DNA of 64,000 bases, taken from positions 1,054,001 through 1,118,000 of the forward strand of contig JAJNNX010000001.1 of NCBI GenBank assembly GCA_023159155.1. The letters run 5' to 3'. The position numbers were made by a program, and so were the translations under genes. Shown here one piece after another: positions 1-11,916 of the stretch (positions within the stretch are counted from its first letter, which is position 1; every line of letters starts with the position of its first letter). The DNA is from Ustulina deusta (taxonomy: Eukaryota; Ascomycota; Sordariomycetes; Xylariales; Xylariaceae). The notes beneath the pieces are model-generated. The model ran no database searches. It saw only the letters and a list, made by a program, of their open reading frames with translations, and had not been told where the DNA came from.

Positions 1-270
1 CTTAAAGCAGGGTGCCAGAGGAGTACGGGCTGACGGAAGAAAATATATAGTATACAGATCGAAAACGCTCAGTAAGTATGCTTACAAGTCACATGCACTG
101 GAATAGTAATCCTTACGTCCGAACGAGGTCAATAAACAAGCGACTCGGAATTATTTAGTGTATTAAGCCTCTACAGATCATTACTTGTGATCCCTCGCCG
201 TTGTGATAAACTAGGTATGTTAACTAACCCCACACCGTTATTCACACGCTCTCGGACAGAACCGGCTACC
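1..270. other. 3' flank of the APC4 gene, no gene seen
   Basis: No gene is supported here. The stretch lies just downstream of the APC4 stop codon and probably holds its 3' UTR and terminator region. Base composition is ordinary. Confidence 0.5.
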
Positions 271-3001
271 TCATTGCAACACGGGATTTTCTCGTCGGCT
301 CTTCAACGCTTCTCCGAATGGATCTTCAGGTAGTGCAAAGACCTTGTACGTCTGCATGTCGGTGCCCAGTAAGCACAGCCTAGGCGGCAGCTTCCCGCGC
401 TCCGCGCTGGCCTCTTTGATTTCCATCTGCGCCGGCACGAAACCCGGCTGGCAAGGGACGATCATATTCAGGAACACGCTGGTGACCTGGTCGTTGGTGA
501 GCTCGTGGGGGGTGATCTGGCTGCCGGCCGTGTAGGGTTGGTAGCCGAGGTCTTCGGATTTGTGTGGGATTCTGATCAATCGAAGAGGCGAGTCTGGGGC
601 AACAATTTGGTTAGTTGGCGGTTTGAGAGTATTCGTTGGTGGCCCTGCACCGGATGTAGGGGGGTTTTTATGCTATGCACATACCTTTTGGCGCCCAGAG
701 AACAAGCAGACTGTCGTCGTAGAGAAACTTCAGATCTAGAATTTTGCCGTCGCCGAGTGTCATGCGCGAGAGCTCGGCTGTGACGGAGCTGCTAATGCCG
801 TTTGTGATCGTTGTTGAAGTGCGGAAGATGTAGACTAGATGCACCATCAGCTCCGAGGACGATAGGACTTTACGTGGAGGGGAATATTTACCTTGAGAAT
901 CGTCGCCTTCGGTAATTACGGCTGTGTGTGTCACACCTCGCCAGGCATCCTAGTCCACGAATTAGTCGCAAAGCATGGGAGACTGGTAAATGTATGTGTT
1001 TTCTTACTCCGGCTGCTGTGGCGGACAGGCGAACATCAAACCGTAATACATTGTTGTCCAATACGATCTTCGTTACTTGTCCGAAGCGAACACTTCGCCG
1101 CTCGGCTTCTGCGATCCCCCCAAGAACGCTGGTGGCCTGGCTGTCCAGATACTTACAAAGGAACTCCACCTGAGGATACGAGCTTGCATCGGGTTGGCCA
1201 GACTCTTGTCTCTGAATCTGTTTCCCTACCAACTCTAGAAGAGAGCTGCCACTGTCAGCTAGCTTGCGATCTCGTTCGACATCTTCCGTTGTGACACTAC
1301 TCAGATAATATCTCAGGGGGCTCGCCGGCATGTGCTGTTGGATATAAGCCAGAATCTTGCCGTGTTCCATGGTGGCATCTTTCTCGGTAAGATCATCCGT
1401 GGTTGATGAGGACGCCAGGTGATCAATTTCATGACGTAACCAGATCGAGAAGGCATGGAACAGCTCCAACTCCTCCATCACGAGGAGAAGGACCTTATTA
1501 CCGACCAGCATTAAGCACGACACGATGTCCATAACCTTCATGATTTGTGCGCTGGTAAACCCGATCTCGGCTTTGGACTCGTGAAACCTAGCAATACCCA
1601 GCAGGCGACTAAGGATGATGCTGACGCGCTCGAGCACGGGAAGGAAATTTTCATGCACTAGAGACCGAAGTGCCTGTAGGCCTGTTACAACTGCTTTATC
1701 CCATCTCTTGTGCCCCTGATCACCAGTTAGCTATCGAATAAAATAGGCTGGATGGAGACGTACCCGTTCCGCCAGCTGGTCAACGAGCCATTCCTTGACT
1801 TCTGGGAATGTATGGCCTGTGACAACAGAATGATACATTGCTTGGCCAATGTTCATCTCACCGTAGGCCCCAGACTCTCGCAATGTCTCATTTATGCTAT
1901 TTAAAAAGCGATTGGGCAGCTCTCGCGTTGACTGCCACTCATGTAACATGTGAATTTGCACCTGTTTGACATATCTCAGTAACTTTTGCAGCGTGGTTGT
2001 TTTGGAAGCTAATAGAGATAAATTCTCTGGCGACGAGTTGATAAAGGTTAGGTCTATAGGTACAAGGTACAGAGTCTTGGTCTTGCCTCCCGCGGATGGG
2101 TTGAAGACAAGCACATGAGTAGAAAGCTCCAGATGGGAGGCACTTCCACAAAGCTGCAAATCAACCTGTTGGCCGAATGATGGCGGCAAAGAGTAGCGGA
2201 AACTGCCTATAAAGAAGGAGTCATAGATGCTGATATGGATTTGGCCGTCATCTGTGCCTACGATCATAACATCAACCTTATCGCTGTCATCTTGAGAGAA
2301 GGGACGAAATAGAAATTCCAGTGACGCTCTTGTTGTAAACACGAACGTGTCGTCCCTAGGATGATATTGTTAGCCTTCTAAGCTGTGACCCGAGAATCAT
2401 GCACGAACTAACCCCGAACCCCCCGAAGCAGGCAAGGGACTGAGCTTAGGAAGGGCGGTCTCAATCTCCAGGAATGTGAGCTCGCGGGGTAGATCCGCGG
2501 TGGATTTTTTCTTGCTTAGGTCGAGACCTTGCGATGCAAGCTGCTCCCAGGTCCTAATGGAGGACTGGGCAGCCGAAGCTGGACGCTTGCCAGCGAGGTT
2601 TTGCGCCCAGCTGATGCTGGTGATGTTTGATGTCCCGGCTTCACATATGGTGATCTGATGTACGGCTTTATTTGTCTCTAGCCCCATCAAGCGCACAATC
2701 CCGTCGCTCCATCCTACAGCGAGAAACTGGCCTAGCAAATATTAGCCCAGGGCCAGTCGTTTACGACTCTCGAGGCGGCGTTACCGTCAGGTTTCCAGCG
2801 GACAGCCTGCACCGATGCTCGTTCCCCGCGCTGGCTGTTTTTGGAGACGACTTGATTGTTCGCACGCCATATCTGAAGCGTGGTTGGGCCGGCAGCCCCC
2901 GCAAACAGCTCGATGGCAGGATTGTATGTCACTATTCCATTGTGCAGCCTGGGTTCGAGTCTGGACTCGTCGACAAGGCCGAGCTCGATTGGTTCAGTCA
3001 T
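271..3001 (-). CDS. APC4: Anaphase-promoting complex subunit 4
   Basis: Scaffold subunit of the anaphase-promoting complex/cyclosome, the nuclear ubiquitin ligase that drives chromosome separation and mitotic exit. The protein is read on the minus strand through about six to eight exons. The first exon (2785-3001) starts at an ATG encoding MTEPIELGL; the longer open frame upstream begins only with TTG. It is followed by an intron at 2732-2784 and exon pieces around 2400-2731, 1755-2355, 888-1710 and 271-640. The N-terminal part reads as the APC4 WD40 blade (AVRWKPDG joined to QFLAVGWSDGIVRLMG). The middle reads as the long helical APC4 domain, with VLERVSIILSRLLGIARF and EELELFHAFSIWLRHEID near its end. 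The C-terminal exon is short and hydrophilic. No break is seen, but the small exon junctions between 580 and 930 are not all resolved. The family assignment is from remembered motifs. Confidence 0.8.
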
Positions 3002-3609
3002 GGCTTGACCAGCGAGACAAGGGCTTCTGTCGTGCCTGCAGGCGAGCGATTGCTCATGGTGCAAATCGTCACATAAGACCTTTGGTCTGCGGAGTTGGCC
3101 TTAAAGGTTGTATGGAAACTTGCAGGGAAACCTGTAATTAAGCAGGCAGTTATGAAAGCTCAATGCATGTAACTGACTTTCTGTTGTTTTTTTCGAGATT
3201 GAAGGGTACTAACAGCCAGACTTTGAGCAACACAGTGGGTTGGAATGACCCGCTTTTCCATTTGTGCTTTACACTACCTAGTACCTTAGGTCTAAGTACT
3301 AGCCTGGAGGTATGCAACAGACCGTGACCTGTTACAGTATGACCTGTATTTAATCCAACTGTACTAGTATTGACACGACTTTATAAGCCTCAGTGGCTCG
3401 GACATGTTGTAGGTAGGTATAGTCACAGACTTGACTATCTCGTTGTCTTATATTATTGTCTTCTCGTTGTATAATAGGTAGTCTGCTGGCTACCCTGCGA
3501 TTTTCTTTTACCATGATGCAATCCCTGCAACGGCTTTATTTTCATCAGTTCCAGGGATCCGGCTACCACCCAAGCCAAAATTCATGCCGACATTCAACTG
3601 CCTGCTTAT
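3002..3609. other. Intergenic between two minus-strand genes
   Basis: This stretch of about 600 bases separates the delta-COP stop from the APC4 start, so it should carry the APC4 promoter and the delta-COP 3' UTR. It is moderately AT-rich with several short TACCTAGG-like motifs near 3280-3310 and 3410. No coding potential is supported. Confidence 0.5.
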
Positions 3610-5358
3610 CTACTCAACTAGGTAGTTTTCAGCAACGGATCTAATCTCTTTTGAAAATGCGACCTCTTCGTCTTCCTCCACAAGCGCCACCGACGAGACC
3701 TGGCGTACTAGTTAGCGTATTATTAACTACGACAAGATCGTGTGATACTTACGTCGACATCAATAAACGGTGACGACTTCGAGAACCGCACCTGCATCGG
3801 GAAAAACTCGTTCTCATCATCGGCCTGGGCCTCGAATTCGAACGAACCGCTGCCGTTGTCTGGCTCTATAGTCCCAATCGTCCACTCTAGACTATCTCCA
3901 GATACTTCATAGACGGCATCAAAACTGCTAACCGAAGGCTCGCTTGTGGCGTATGGAATAATCACAGAAACATCCTTCAGTGTATCGCCTCCAGTGAGCT
4001 CATATTCTACCGTGATGGTGTGGTTACCTCCCACACCCTTGTTCACCCATACGGTGAAACTGATGGGGAGAGCACTTGTGTCATCAGTCTTGGGAGCGGT
4101 TCGCCACCGTAGAACGCCAACAGAGTTGTTGACAGGGAAACCGCGGGCGACGTTGCTCATCTGAATGGTCTTGGAGCTCGTAAACAGACCGCGGTCAACA
4201 TTAGGGTGTGTGCGGAATTGGGCACCATGCGAAGCGTTGGCTTTTATATGGAGCTTGACTTTAGTCAAACTAGGGTCGGATATGCGGAGGCTCAAGTCAC
4301 CGCTGACAGTCAAGGAACTGAGCGATCCCTCTCTCGAGATTTTAGCCCCGATAGACTCGTTGATGGTGAGATGTATAGCGTCTCGATCTAAGGTCGAAGA
4401 TAGACGTGGTGCCACGGGTTCAGCGACCGGTGCGGGAGCGGCTGGCACGAGTGGGGTGTCGTCAACTTCGGCTCCCATGTCTCCTCGAACACGCTCAAAC
4501 ATGTCGGTCGTCTTGGACTTCTTTCCTAACTGCATGCCCTTCACCTTTGTTGCCGCCGGCCTAGTCTATAGTTAGTCATGAGTTCTAGCGATCCCGAGAC
4601 TCGTCATACTTGTAAGACTTATTTTTCTCGGCTTCGTATGAATCGTAGGTATCTGTTGGGGTTGGCCGGCTAGGTGGTGTGTAGGTGGGATACACAGGAG
4701 TTCGTGGCGCGCTAGGACGGCCACTGCGCGCGGATTCTTTGCGTTGCATCTCGAGCTGCTTAGCCTTCCTCTTCCGCTCCTCGGTGGCTTCCAGTTCCTT
4801 GTTCTGTCACTAAGTTTAGCAAGCTGCCGCCAATGCCCGCGACCGCGAAAACGTACTCGTGCAATAATCTCCTGGATGCGTTCCTCATGACTTTCCATCT
4901 CCAGGAAGGTCTTGATCTGGCTGAGGGTCAGGTTCTCTCGGTATCCCAGTGTGACGAGCTCGTCGAAAGCGCTGAGCAGCTCGTAGGCATTTTTCACGAT
5001 CTCCCTTTCGTCCAGGGTTCTGCACGTGCTGGAAACGACCTGGGCGAAGAGATGGAGGGAGTCGATGTCCTGCAAGATGTTGCTCTGTCGGTTGGTTATG
5101 AGGACCATGTAGAGCTCGTCGAGGGGTTGATAGACGAAGCGAACATTGTCCTGCTCGACAATGGTGTGTTGAGTTCCCGAGTCGGCCAGTTTAGGAAATG
5201 AGGCGAGGAGGGCTTCGATTCGTGACCGGGGCATTTCTCGGAACTGTCTGGAGAGGACAGCTTTGCCGCCGCGGGTACAGATGGAGGCCGCGAGAACAAC
5301 CTGGGGACGCCGCAGGCGTGAGCCAGCGATTGTAAAGGAGGCATTGGAACCTTACCAT
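3610..5358 (-). CDS. RET2: Coatomer subunit delta (delta-COP)
   Basis: Medium subunit of the COPI coat, which carries cargo back from Golgi to ER. Five exons were resolved: 5356-5358 (the ATG alone), 4857-5300, 4610-4803, 3753-4560 and 3610-3699. Every junction keeps frame and gives a 512-residue protein, the usual length for fungi. The N-terminal longin domain begins VVLAASICTRGGKAVLSRQF and continues through DELYMVLITN and IDSLHLFAQVV. A charged linker (KELEATEERKRKAKQLEMQR) follows. Then comes the GMQLGKKSK motif and the C-terminal mu-homology domain, ending in SVALVEEDEEVAFSKEIRS and VAENYLVE. The first exon contains only the start codon, so a gene finder would easily miss the true N-terminus. 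Nearest minus-strand neighbour is APC4; the DUF2420-like gene diverges upstream. Confidence 0.95.
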
Positions 5359-6845
5359 CTTGAAAGTATCCGGCAATTTGGCGGAACGGACAATTCAGGC
5401 GATCCCTGGAACGGGAGAGGCGAGGTGAGGTGAGTTATGGTAGTTTGCTGTCGCGATGTGCTTGAAAGTTACTCTCAAGTGCACTTCAATACCTAAGTCC
5501 CTGTATTGCAGGCACTGTGCATCTGTGCTGACATCTGGCCAGCTGTCCCACCAAAAGGACACCGGCTGGAGCAAAGCCACGATTGCTGCCACCACCACTA
5601 GAGGCTTAGCGGTCTGTTCGCAGCTCCAACGCCACACTTAACCCAATTTCATTGTGCGCCACCATAATACCATGCCAACGCACGGACCAAGAGCCTCATT
5701 TTACGATCTACGTATGGTGTACGGTAGGTACAATGTACCGGTACCTTGTACCTACACTTCAGGCCTTTAGGCTCCAGGTGCCCCTCAAGGCAATGATGCC
5801 CATTTTCATTCTGGCATGTACATTAGGTACACAACCATCACCTTTGGCAACCTTGTTGGAAATGCAGACATAAAATCCGTCCATTCTGAAACGCAACTTC
5901 CAACTCAGTCCTTTCCTCCTCCTCTACCTCATCATCAACTCGTGTCCTCAAGTTCTCTATCATCTCAGAATAGTGCCACCGTGCAACAACAATAGCGCAA
6001 CCCGTGCAGCTTATTCGGGTCCCTGTGGAACATTTCCTGAACAAAGAAACCTGAAGCTTCAGAACTTCATTGCCGCCACCACCGCACGCGTCCTGCGAAC
6101 TAGTCTCTTTTCCTCTCCATGAGTTCATCTTCCTAGGCTGTCAGCCCTTGCGTCTTCGCGAATCCCAACACTACCGAAATCCCATCAGTCGCGTACTCTT
6201 TCGATCCTGAAACCGTACTGCCGTCTCCTCGCTCGGCTGAACAATCATCGATCAATTACAGTGGCTCTTCCATACCACTCGTTAGGCGAATACAGCTGTC
6301 CCGGTCGTCGACAGGCTCAAGAAAGCTTCTCTACTCCGCGTAACATAATAAGTATTTCACCGGCTGCCTCAGTATCATTTGGACCGCATTGTGAAGGCGC
6401 GAGCCCGTACTTCGCCCTGTTAGCTCTTCTGACCAAACTCATCTTTCTGCCGCCCACGCGTCTTCCAAGTCCGTTACCATACTTTGGCGCTTGAAAAGAA
6501 CAGACAGACCGAATTTACGGACACCACCGTATTTTCATCGACAAAATTGCCAGAGGCTTTTCACAACACAAACCACGATTGTGGATTGTATGCCTTTGTT
6601 TCGCGATTTACTCATACCATACGCTATCAGATACTTATGATCCCTTAATACCTCAAACGGGAACGAGAAAGGCGATCAGCTTCCTAGCGGTCGCAAGTCC
6701 GATATTCTTTGACATCCTTATTTCCAATGACCCCGAAGTGCACGATATTTTACCTCCTATATTCCCGTCACATCGTCACAAGTGGCGTCCGTTATTAACG
6801 GAAAGACCGAGTTATCAACCCAGTCTATTTGAGCATTTTCCAACA
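5359..6845. promoter_or_regulatory. Divergent upstream region of delta-COP and the DUF2420-like gene
   Basis: About 1.5 kb lies between two divergently read genes and must hold both promoters and 5' UTRs. It contains a dense group of GTAC/GGTACC and TACCTA words at 5705-5835. A long open frame starting with TTG runs into the DUF2420-like gene from 6579, but it has no ATG before 6846. No separate gene is supported. Confidence 0.45.
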
Positions 6846-9584
6846 ATGCCGGACGAAGAAATGGAGATGGCGATTGATTTTGGCCAGGCGGGTTTCGGTG
6901 AGGATATCGACATAGATTTAGATTTCCCAGTTGGACTGCCCGATGAAGATATGGACCTGGAAGACTTTGACAGAGTCCACGATATTCATAACTTTAACTC
7001 AGATACTCGTGATGAGCTGATGGCGGAAGGAGATGATTCATCTTACGGCATGGTTGATGCCATAGAGATCGACCACAACGCCTCGGCGGCGGCTGCCAAT
7101 GATATTGACATTGAACTTGAACACACGGTCGAAAGCATCTGGCAACAGGATCCACATCATTCTGCGGGCTTTCACCCGGATACCGAGATTGACTATCTTG
7201 ATGAGGCCACAGCTGAAAACATGGACGCCGAAAAGAATGATGCTGAGACTAGTGAGTGGCTGCCAGCGGGAACGACTTCTCAGGACACAGCTACCATGGA
7301 TCATGCCAATGGCGTGTCCGCTGAAATATTTGCAGGTGCGCAAGAAGCGCACGAAGAGAACTCCGTGGAGAACGCTGTTCCCCCCTGCGAGAATCCCTCT
7401 CCACCGAACCAGACGTCACATACTGACGCAGAGGCTACTTATTCTCCCGTGACTTCCGGTTTGAAGAGAACCGGGGAACAAAGCGATGTAAATGATTTGC
7501 TTGAAAATGAAGTAGCTGGAGTAGAACCTCAGGTTTCCAAACAGCCGTCAACTGCGGAGCAGGATGAGCACAGCGTTAGCCAGTCAGAAGCTGATGCTCA
7601 CATCAAACCTCTTAGCCCAGACACCAAGTTGCAAGAATCCAAAGATCAAGAAGAAATCAGCTACCCCGACGAACGTGTTCAGACAGGGTCTGATCATGTT
7701 GATGAATCCCTTGTATCCCATGACCTTGGACAGCTAGAACATCCTGATGTTACCGATACAAGTAATGTCAAAGAAGATCACGTTGATCCGCCACAGTCTG
7801 AGGAAGCGTATGAACCAGCTGACGATGCCTCAGAGTATCAATTAGGTGGTGCATCGTATGTCGATACCACCAATGACCAGACCGGCGCTGATGACGATGC
7901 CCCTCAGACTAGTTCTTCCGCACTTGACCGTTCCGATTCGGAACCTATAGAAACTAGTCCTGTCCGAGGTATTGAGAGTGACCAAAATGAGGAAACAACT
8001 GTTGCAGGCATAGAAACTCCTGCTGTTGGAGTCGGCAATAGGGACAACCCCATTGAATTAGCAGATCACTATGGTATTTACATTTCGTATGGTGAGGCGG
8101 ATTACAGGCTCTTCGCTAAGTCCGAGGATGATGATCCGAACCAGTATTTCCTTACTGATAAATCGGCCCTGGACGTTTCTCTTACTCAGTTTCTGACAAG
8201 CTTGCGAGACGTTATTTCCGAGGAGATCTCTCCTTTGGATGAGTTGGTGATGGAAATTGACGGTCTTGGGCTTGAATTTTCAGAGGTAAGCCACCAACAA
8301 TACACTTGAATTATTTCTCGACTAACCATTTGATAGTCTACTACTTCAGATTTCCTCGGAAAGTTTACCTTTGGCGACCTAGTGGTTTTATACGATAAGC
8401 TTGTTAGGAACGAGCAGTTAGACTGGTATCCACCCATCTATACCTTTCTAACAGTAAAGCCAAACTGTAATCGACGTATGATGGCACTAGGAGAGAGTGC
8501 GAATGCTGGTCGAGGCCTGTCTGAAGTTGGTCTGTATCGTGATTCATCACCCATGGATGGGGAGCAAGTGGATGACGTCGGAAGCCCTGATACTAACTTT
8601 TCGACTGGTAACTACAATGACGGTGAGAGCGAGAGTGTATATCCACAGGAAGACTTTGAAGAGGGCGATGCTTTGAACGGTGGTGAACATCCAAACTCGC
8701 CTCTCGTGACTGCCGAGGTACAGTTGGAACACATCTCGGACCAGGACGAGGAAGCTGATGGGCTTGATAACGAGACCGAGGAAAATTCCGTGGACAACTC
8801 CGTCGATGCCGCCGATCATCAGCATCAGGCTTCTATATCTAAGCAGGGTATTTCCCCCTTCCTTTTCCACTACACATTTCCTTGCACGCAAGATAGCACT
8901 TGTTTGTGCGATGACTGCTACGAGATTGAGCTCCAAGAGCTTGCTACACCAACGGGAGCCAAAGTTTGGCCAGCCCCTGGCACAGTTATGCCTACACACA
9001 ACAACCCTAGACAGATGACTTGGATGACTAACCGCACCATCACTGAAGACGATGCGACAAGCGAGTCTTTGGCATTACAATTACAGGGAGTTAGCGAACA
9101 CAGTCAGCAGCCGAACTTGGAGACACCCGAGGCCGACCAACCGAAACCAATCGTGTCTAAAACAACACCAATGAATCCATCAGTAGATGCCCCAAATTCG
9201 GAGAATACCAGTGTCACAGCTACTCTGGATGGCGAGGATCATGACGAAGATCACGACGAGATTGACTATGACTCTGATGAAGACGACGAGAGCATCGATA
9301 CTGGTATCGACGGATCAAATATGCAAAAGCAGTCATCCATAGACGATTCGAATGCACCAGTTGATGACGAGATTACCTGGGAATCGGACGATGACGAAAC
9401 TAAGAATGAAACAAAAGGTGGTTCGCCAAGAGATACAGTACAAGTGTCACCAGTATCTGGAAAAAGGAGTCGAGCGGATTCGGAGGCTTTGGATGATGCA
9501 GGTGACAAGAACGGTATGACCTTGACTAACAATATCGAATCAATTTACTAACTTGAGATAGATTACAAGCGTCTTCGGACTTGA
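6846..9584 (+). CDS. Large acidic DUF2420-like protein of unknown function
   Basis: Three exons (6846-8285, 8337-9513, 9562-9584) give 879 residues. The introns are 51 and 48 bases, and the last has a canonical ACTAAC branch site. The start is the first ATG in the frame, at MPDEEMEMAIDFG. The N-terminal half is a long acidic, Ser/Thr-rich, probably disordered stretch rich in DID, EED and DDA runs. Around residues 395-540 lies a conserved-looking block (NPIELADHYGIYISYGEADY, PNQYFLTDKSALDVSL, DELVMEIDGLGLEFSE, FTFGDLVVLYDKLVRNE) that resembles the fungal DUF2420 domain. This recognition is from memory and is moderately sure. A second acidic tail follows, with a compact Cys group (CTQDSTCLCDDC) and a basic C-terminus with YKRLR that could be a nuclear localisation signal. 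Function is unknown. Confidence 0.75.
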
Positions 9585-11916
9585 TATCCTGTAGCCGTGC
9601 CGTGACCCTACGATTTCCGACTCTCTACCTCTAGAATCCTTCCTACTCACAGCATCACCCCCTTGTGACAGGATCCTACTGATCCTGAGCTCCCAGCATT
9701 TACGAGGACCCCTCGAACCCCCTCCCCCCCCTTTCGACAATTATTTAGGACCACTAACTCAATCAGTTTTGCGCGGATCGTCTCGAGTCTTGGCTCTAGA
9801 TTGTTCCAATGGTAAGTTCTTCTCGACCTACTGCAGATGCAAGGCTGTCCGACAGAGACAGTTCTTTGCTATCTTGCGATGTATTTCTACTTTTTGTTCA
9901 CCCAATACTCGGATCCTCTGATACCCAAGGCGTTCGCATATCATTGCAAGGAACATGCCTCTTGGGGTTTAACGGATTAGAGTCATCGAAGTTTACGTTG
10001 AAGAGAAATGGTTCTCGGGAAGCACTAGAAGCCCGACCTCTTCAGGCTTTCTGGAGGAAAAGAAGATTGCTCTTTCGGAGTATAATGGCAATCAAAGTAG
10101 TATTCGTGATGACAATGATTTTATTGTTTTTGTTGTGGATGGCTGTTGCGGTTGCGAGCGGGCGGGATTGTATGGCGAAACAGATGGACCTCCATCGCAC
10201 CGTCGTCAATATCTAATGGACAGATATTCAGGCAATAAAGCACTTGGTGGTCGAATCGACTTGACTACAAATGTTTATTCATAATATATTATTGGCTCTT
10301 GTCGTGATAAGTCCTGATTCCTCCGCTGTACAACTCCTACTATGCCAGAACCTGGCCAAGCCCAGCCATGGTTTACGGCTTTTCTGGCGAGAGAGGCTGA
10401 AGTGGGGAGAACTCGTCACTTCTAATTTAGATCTCTTTCCCTGTTTTCCGCTCAGCCACGCACTAGGTATGTACGTCTCCATCACTCCGTCTTCATTTCA
10501 GCATTTGTACTGTAGATAATCACAATACACATAGGTAAACCTACTTCGGTACGTTTCATTGATAATATGTGACTACTGGCAGTACAGCCTTCAAAGAACA
10601 ACAACAACATGTGATATGTGATATTTGATGATTCTCTTTCTATATTTCCCTTGAGCGGCAACCTTTAGCCTGTGATTAATATATCAATTGTACTACCTGC
10701 CTCCATTGTATTTTGTAAGATTCTCCCTACATAGGTAGGTAGGTAGAGGCTTTTAGATTCGAAACGCTGGGCTGGGGGGTTCTGGAGCCTGAGACACACG
10801 AACAAAACTTTAGGTGTTTAAGTACTTACACTACACCTGTACCTACATGTAGGTGGAGGTAGACTAGCTACTTTTCTACCTATTACCTCCCCTGCATCAT
10901 ACACGTGTACACACTCTGGCGCTGCTACGCCACGATAGGGGACAGTAAGTACCGGTAGTTATAAAGTGCCAGGGATATAATTCCGAACATCTATTCAATA
11001 GGTACCCAAAGCAGAAGAAAAAAAAAAGGAAAAAGAAAAAAAAAGCCGAAAGGAAAAGACACCCTTTTGTAGGTATTTACCGAGTGCAGTCTACGCCATA
11101 TGGTGCGCTACACTACACAACACTTCTAGATTATGGGTTCACAACCTGCCCAGGCACACCTGCAGGAGGTGAGGCTAGTAGCTCCAGTGGATTACCCACC
11201 AACCTAGTGTGTCTACACTAGCTGTCCCAACCTAAGCACGTACCTTTTTTAGTGTACCTACTACATCCATTACTGTGCACTAGGTATTAGGTACACCCAC
11301 CAGCAGGCACCTTAGCGCACACTGGCTCAAGTGACCTTTTAATCACCCATCTTCGGCCAATACGAACCTGGAGGCAGCACTAAATACAGCGCTCCACCTC
11401 ACCTGTTACCTCTTGCAATAGGCGATACACTGCATCACACCACACAAAGCAACTTGGCACCGACTTACTCAACCTCGCCTTTCCTCTTGCCTGCTAATCC
11501 TTAGACTTGTTTGGTCTAGTCAGGCCTCCGTCGCAAACCATTCTCTGTCACCTATCTCGTCGCCTTCCAAAAACCCTCCTTCGCTCATCGAACGAGTGCC
11601 GTTGATCTGAATTGCCCATGGCCACAACCGAGTAGTCGAATCATCTTACGCAATTCCAACAACGCCATTGTGGTACATTGTTCTGCATTGCATCCTGGGC
11701 ACGGTCGGCTACCTCGTCCTCCTCCGACTACTGGACGCCGCCGGGTCTGTCGCTGTTTCGGGCCATCGTGGCATCTGCTGATCGAAGCGCAACAAACGCT
11801 CGAGGCCTTCACGCCGCCTCCCTCGCCCGGCGCGAGTTCTCGGACTCGGCCCTGACCTTCGTTTTGTTGTTCCGGCGACTACATTCTTTCTCGAATATCT
11901 GGCGCATTCCTTCGAT
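9585..11916. other. Long gene-poor stretch with weak coding traces
   Basis: About 2.3 kb between the DUF2420-like gene and the NIPA transporter. A weak open frame lies between 9979 and 10285 (it includes a DGCCGCE segment), and another starts with ATG at 9836. Neither could be joined into a convincing gene, so they may be 3' UTR. From 10700 to 11320 the DNA is packed with AGGT/ACCT tetranucleotide words. The last 400 bases before 11917 are GC-rich and look like the promoter and 5' UTR of the transporter. Confidence 0.4.

Noticed and set aside
6579..6845. N-terminal extension of the DUF2420-like protein
   Set aside because: The open frame starts with TTG and has no ATG before 6846. The upstream translation is not acidic like the rest and is probably 5' UTR.
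9809..10285. Possible small gene downstream of the DUF2420-like gene
   Set aside because: Three different frames are partly open and no splice combination gives a coherent protein with a start and recognisable domain. It may be 3' UTR.
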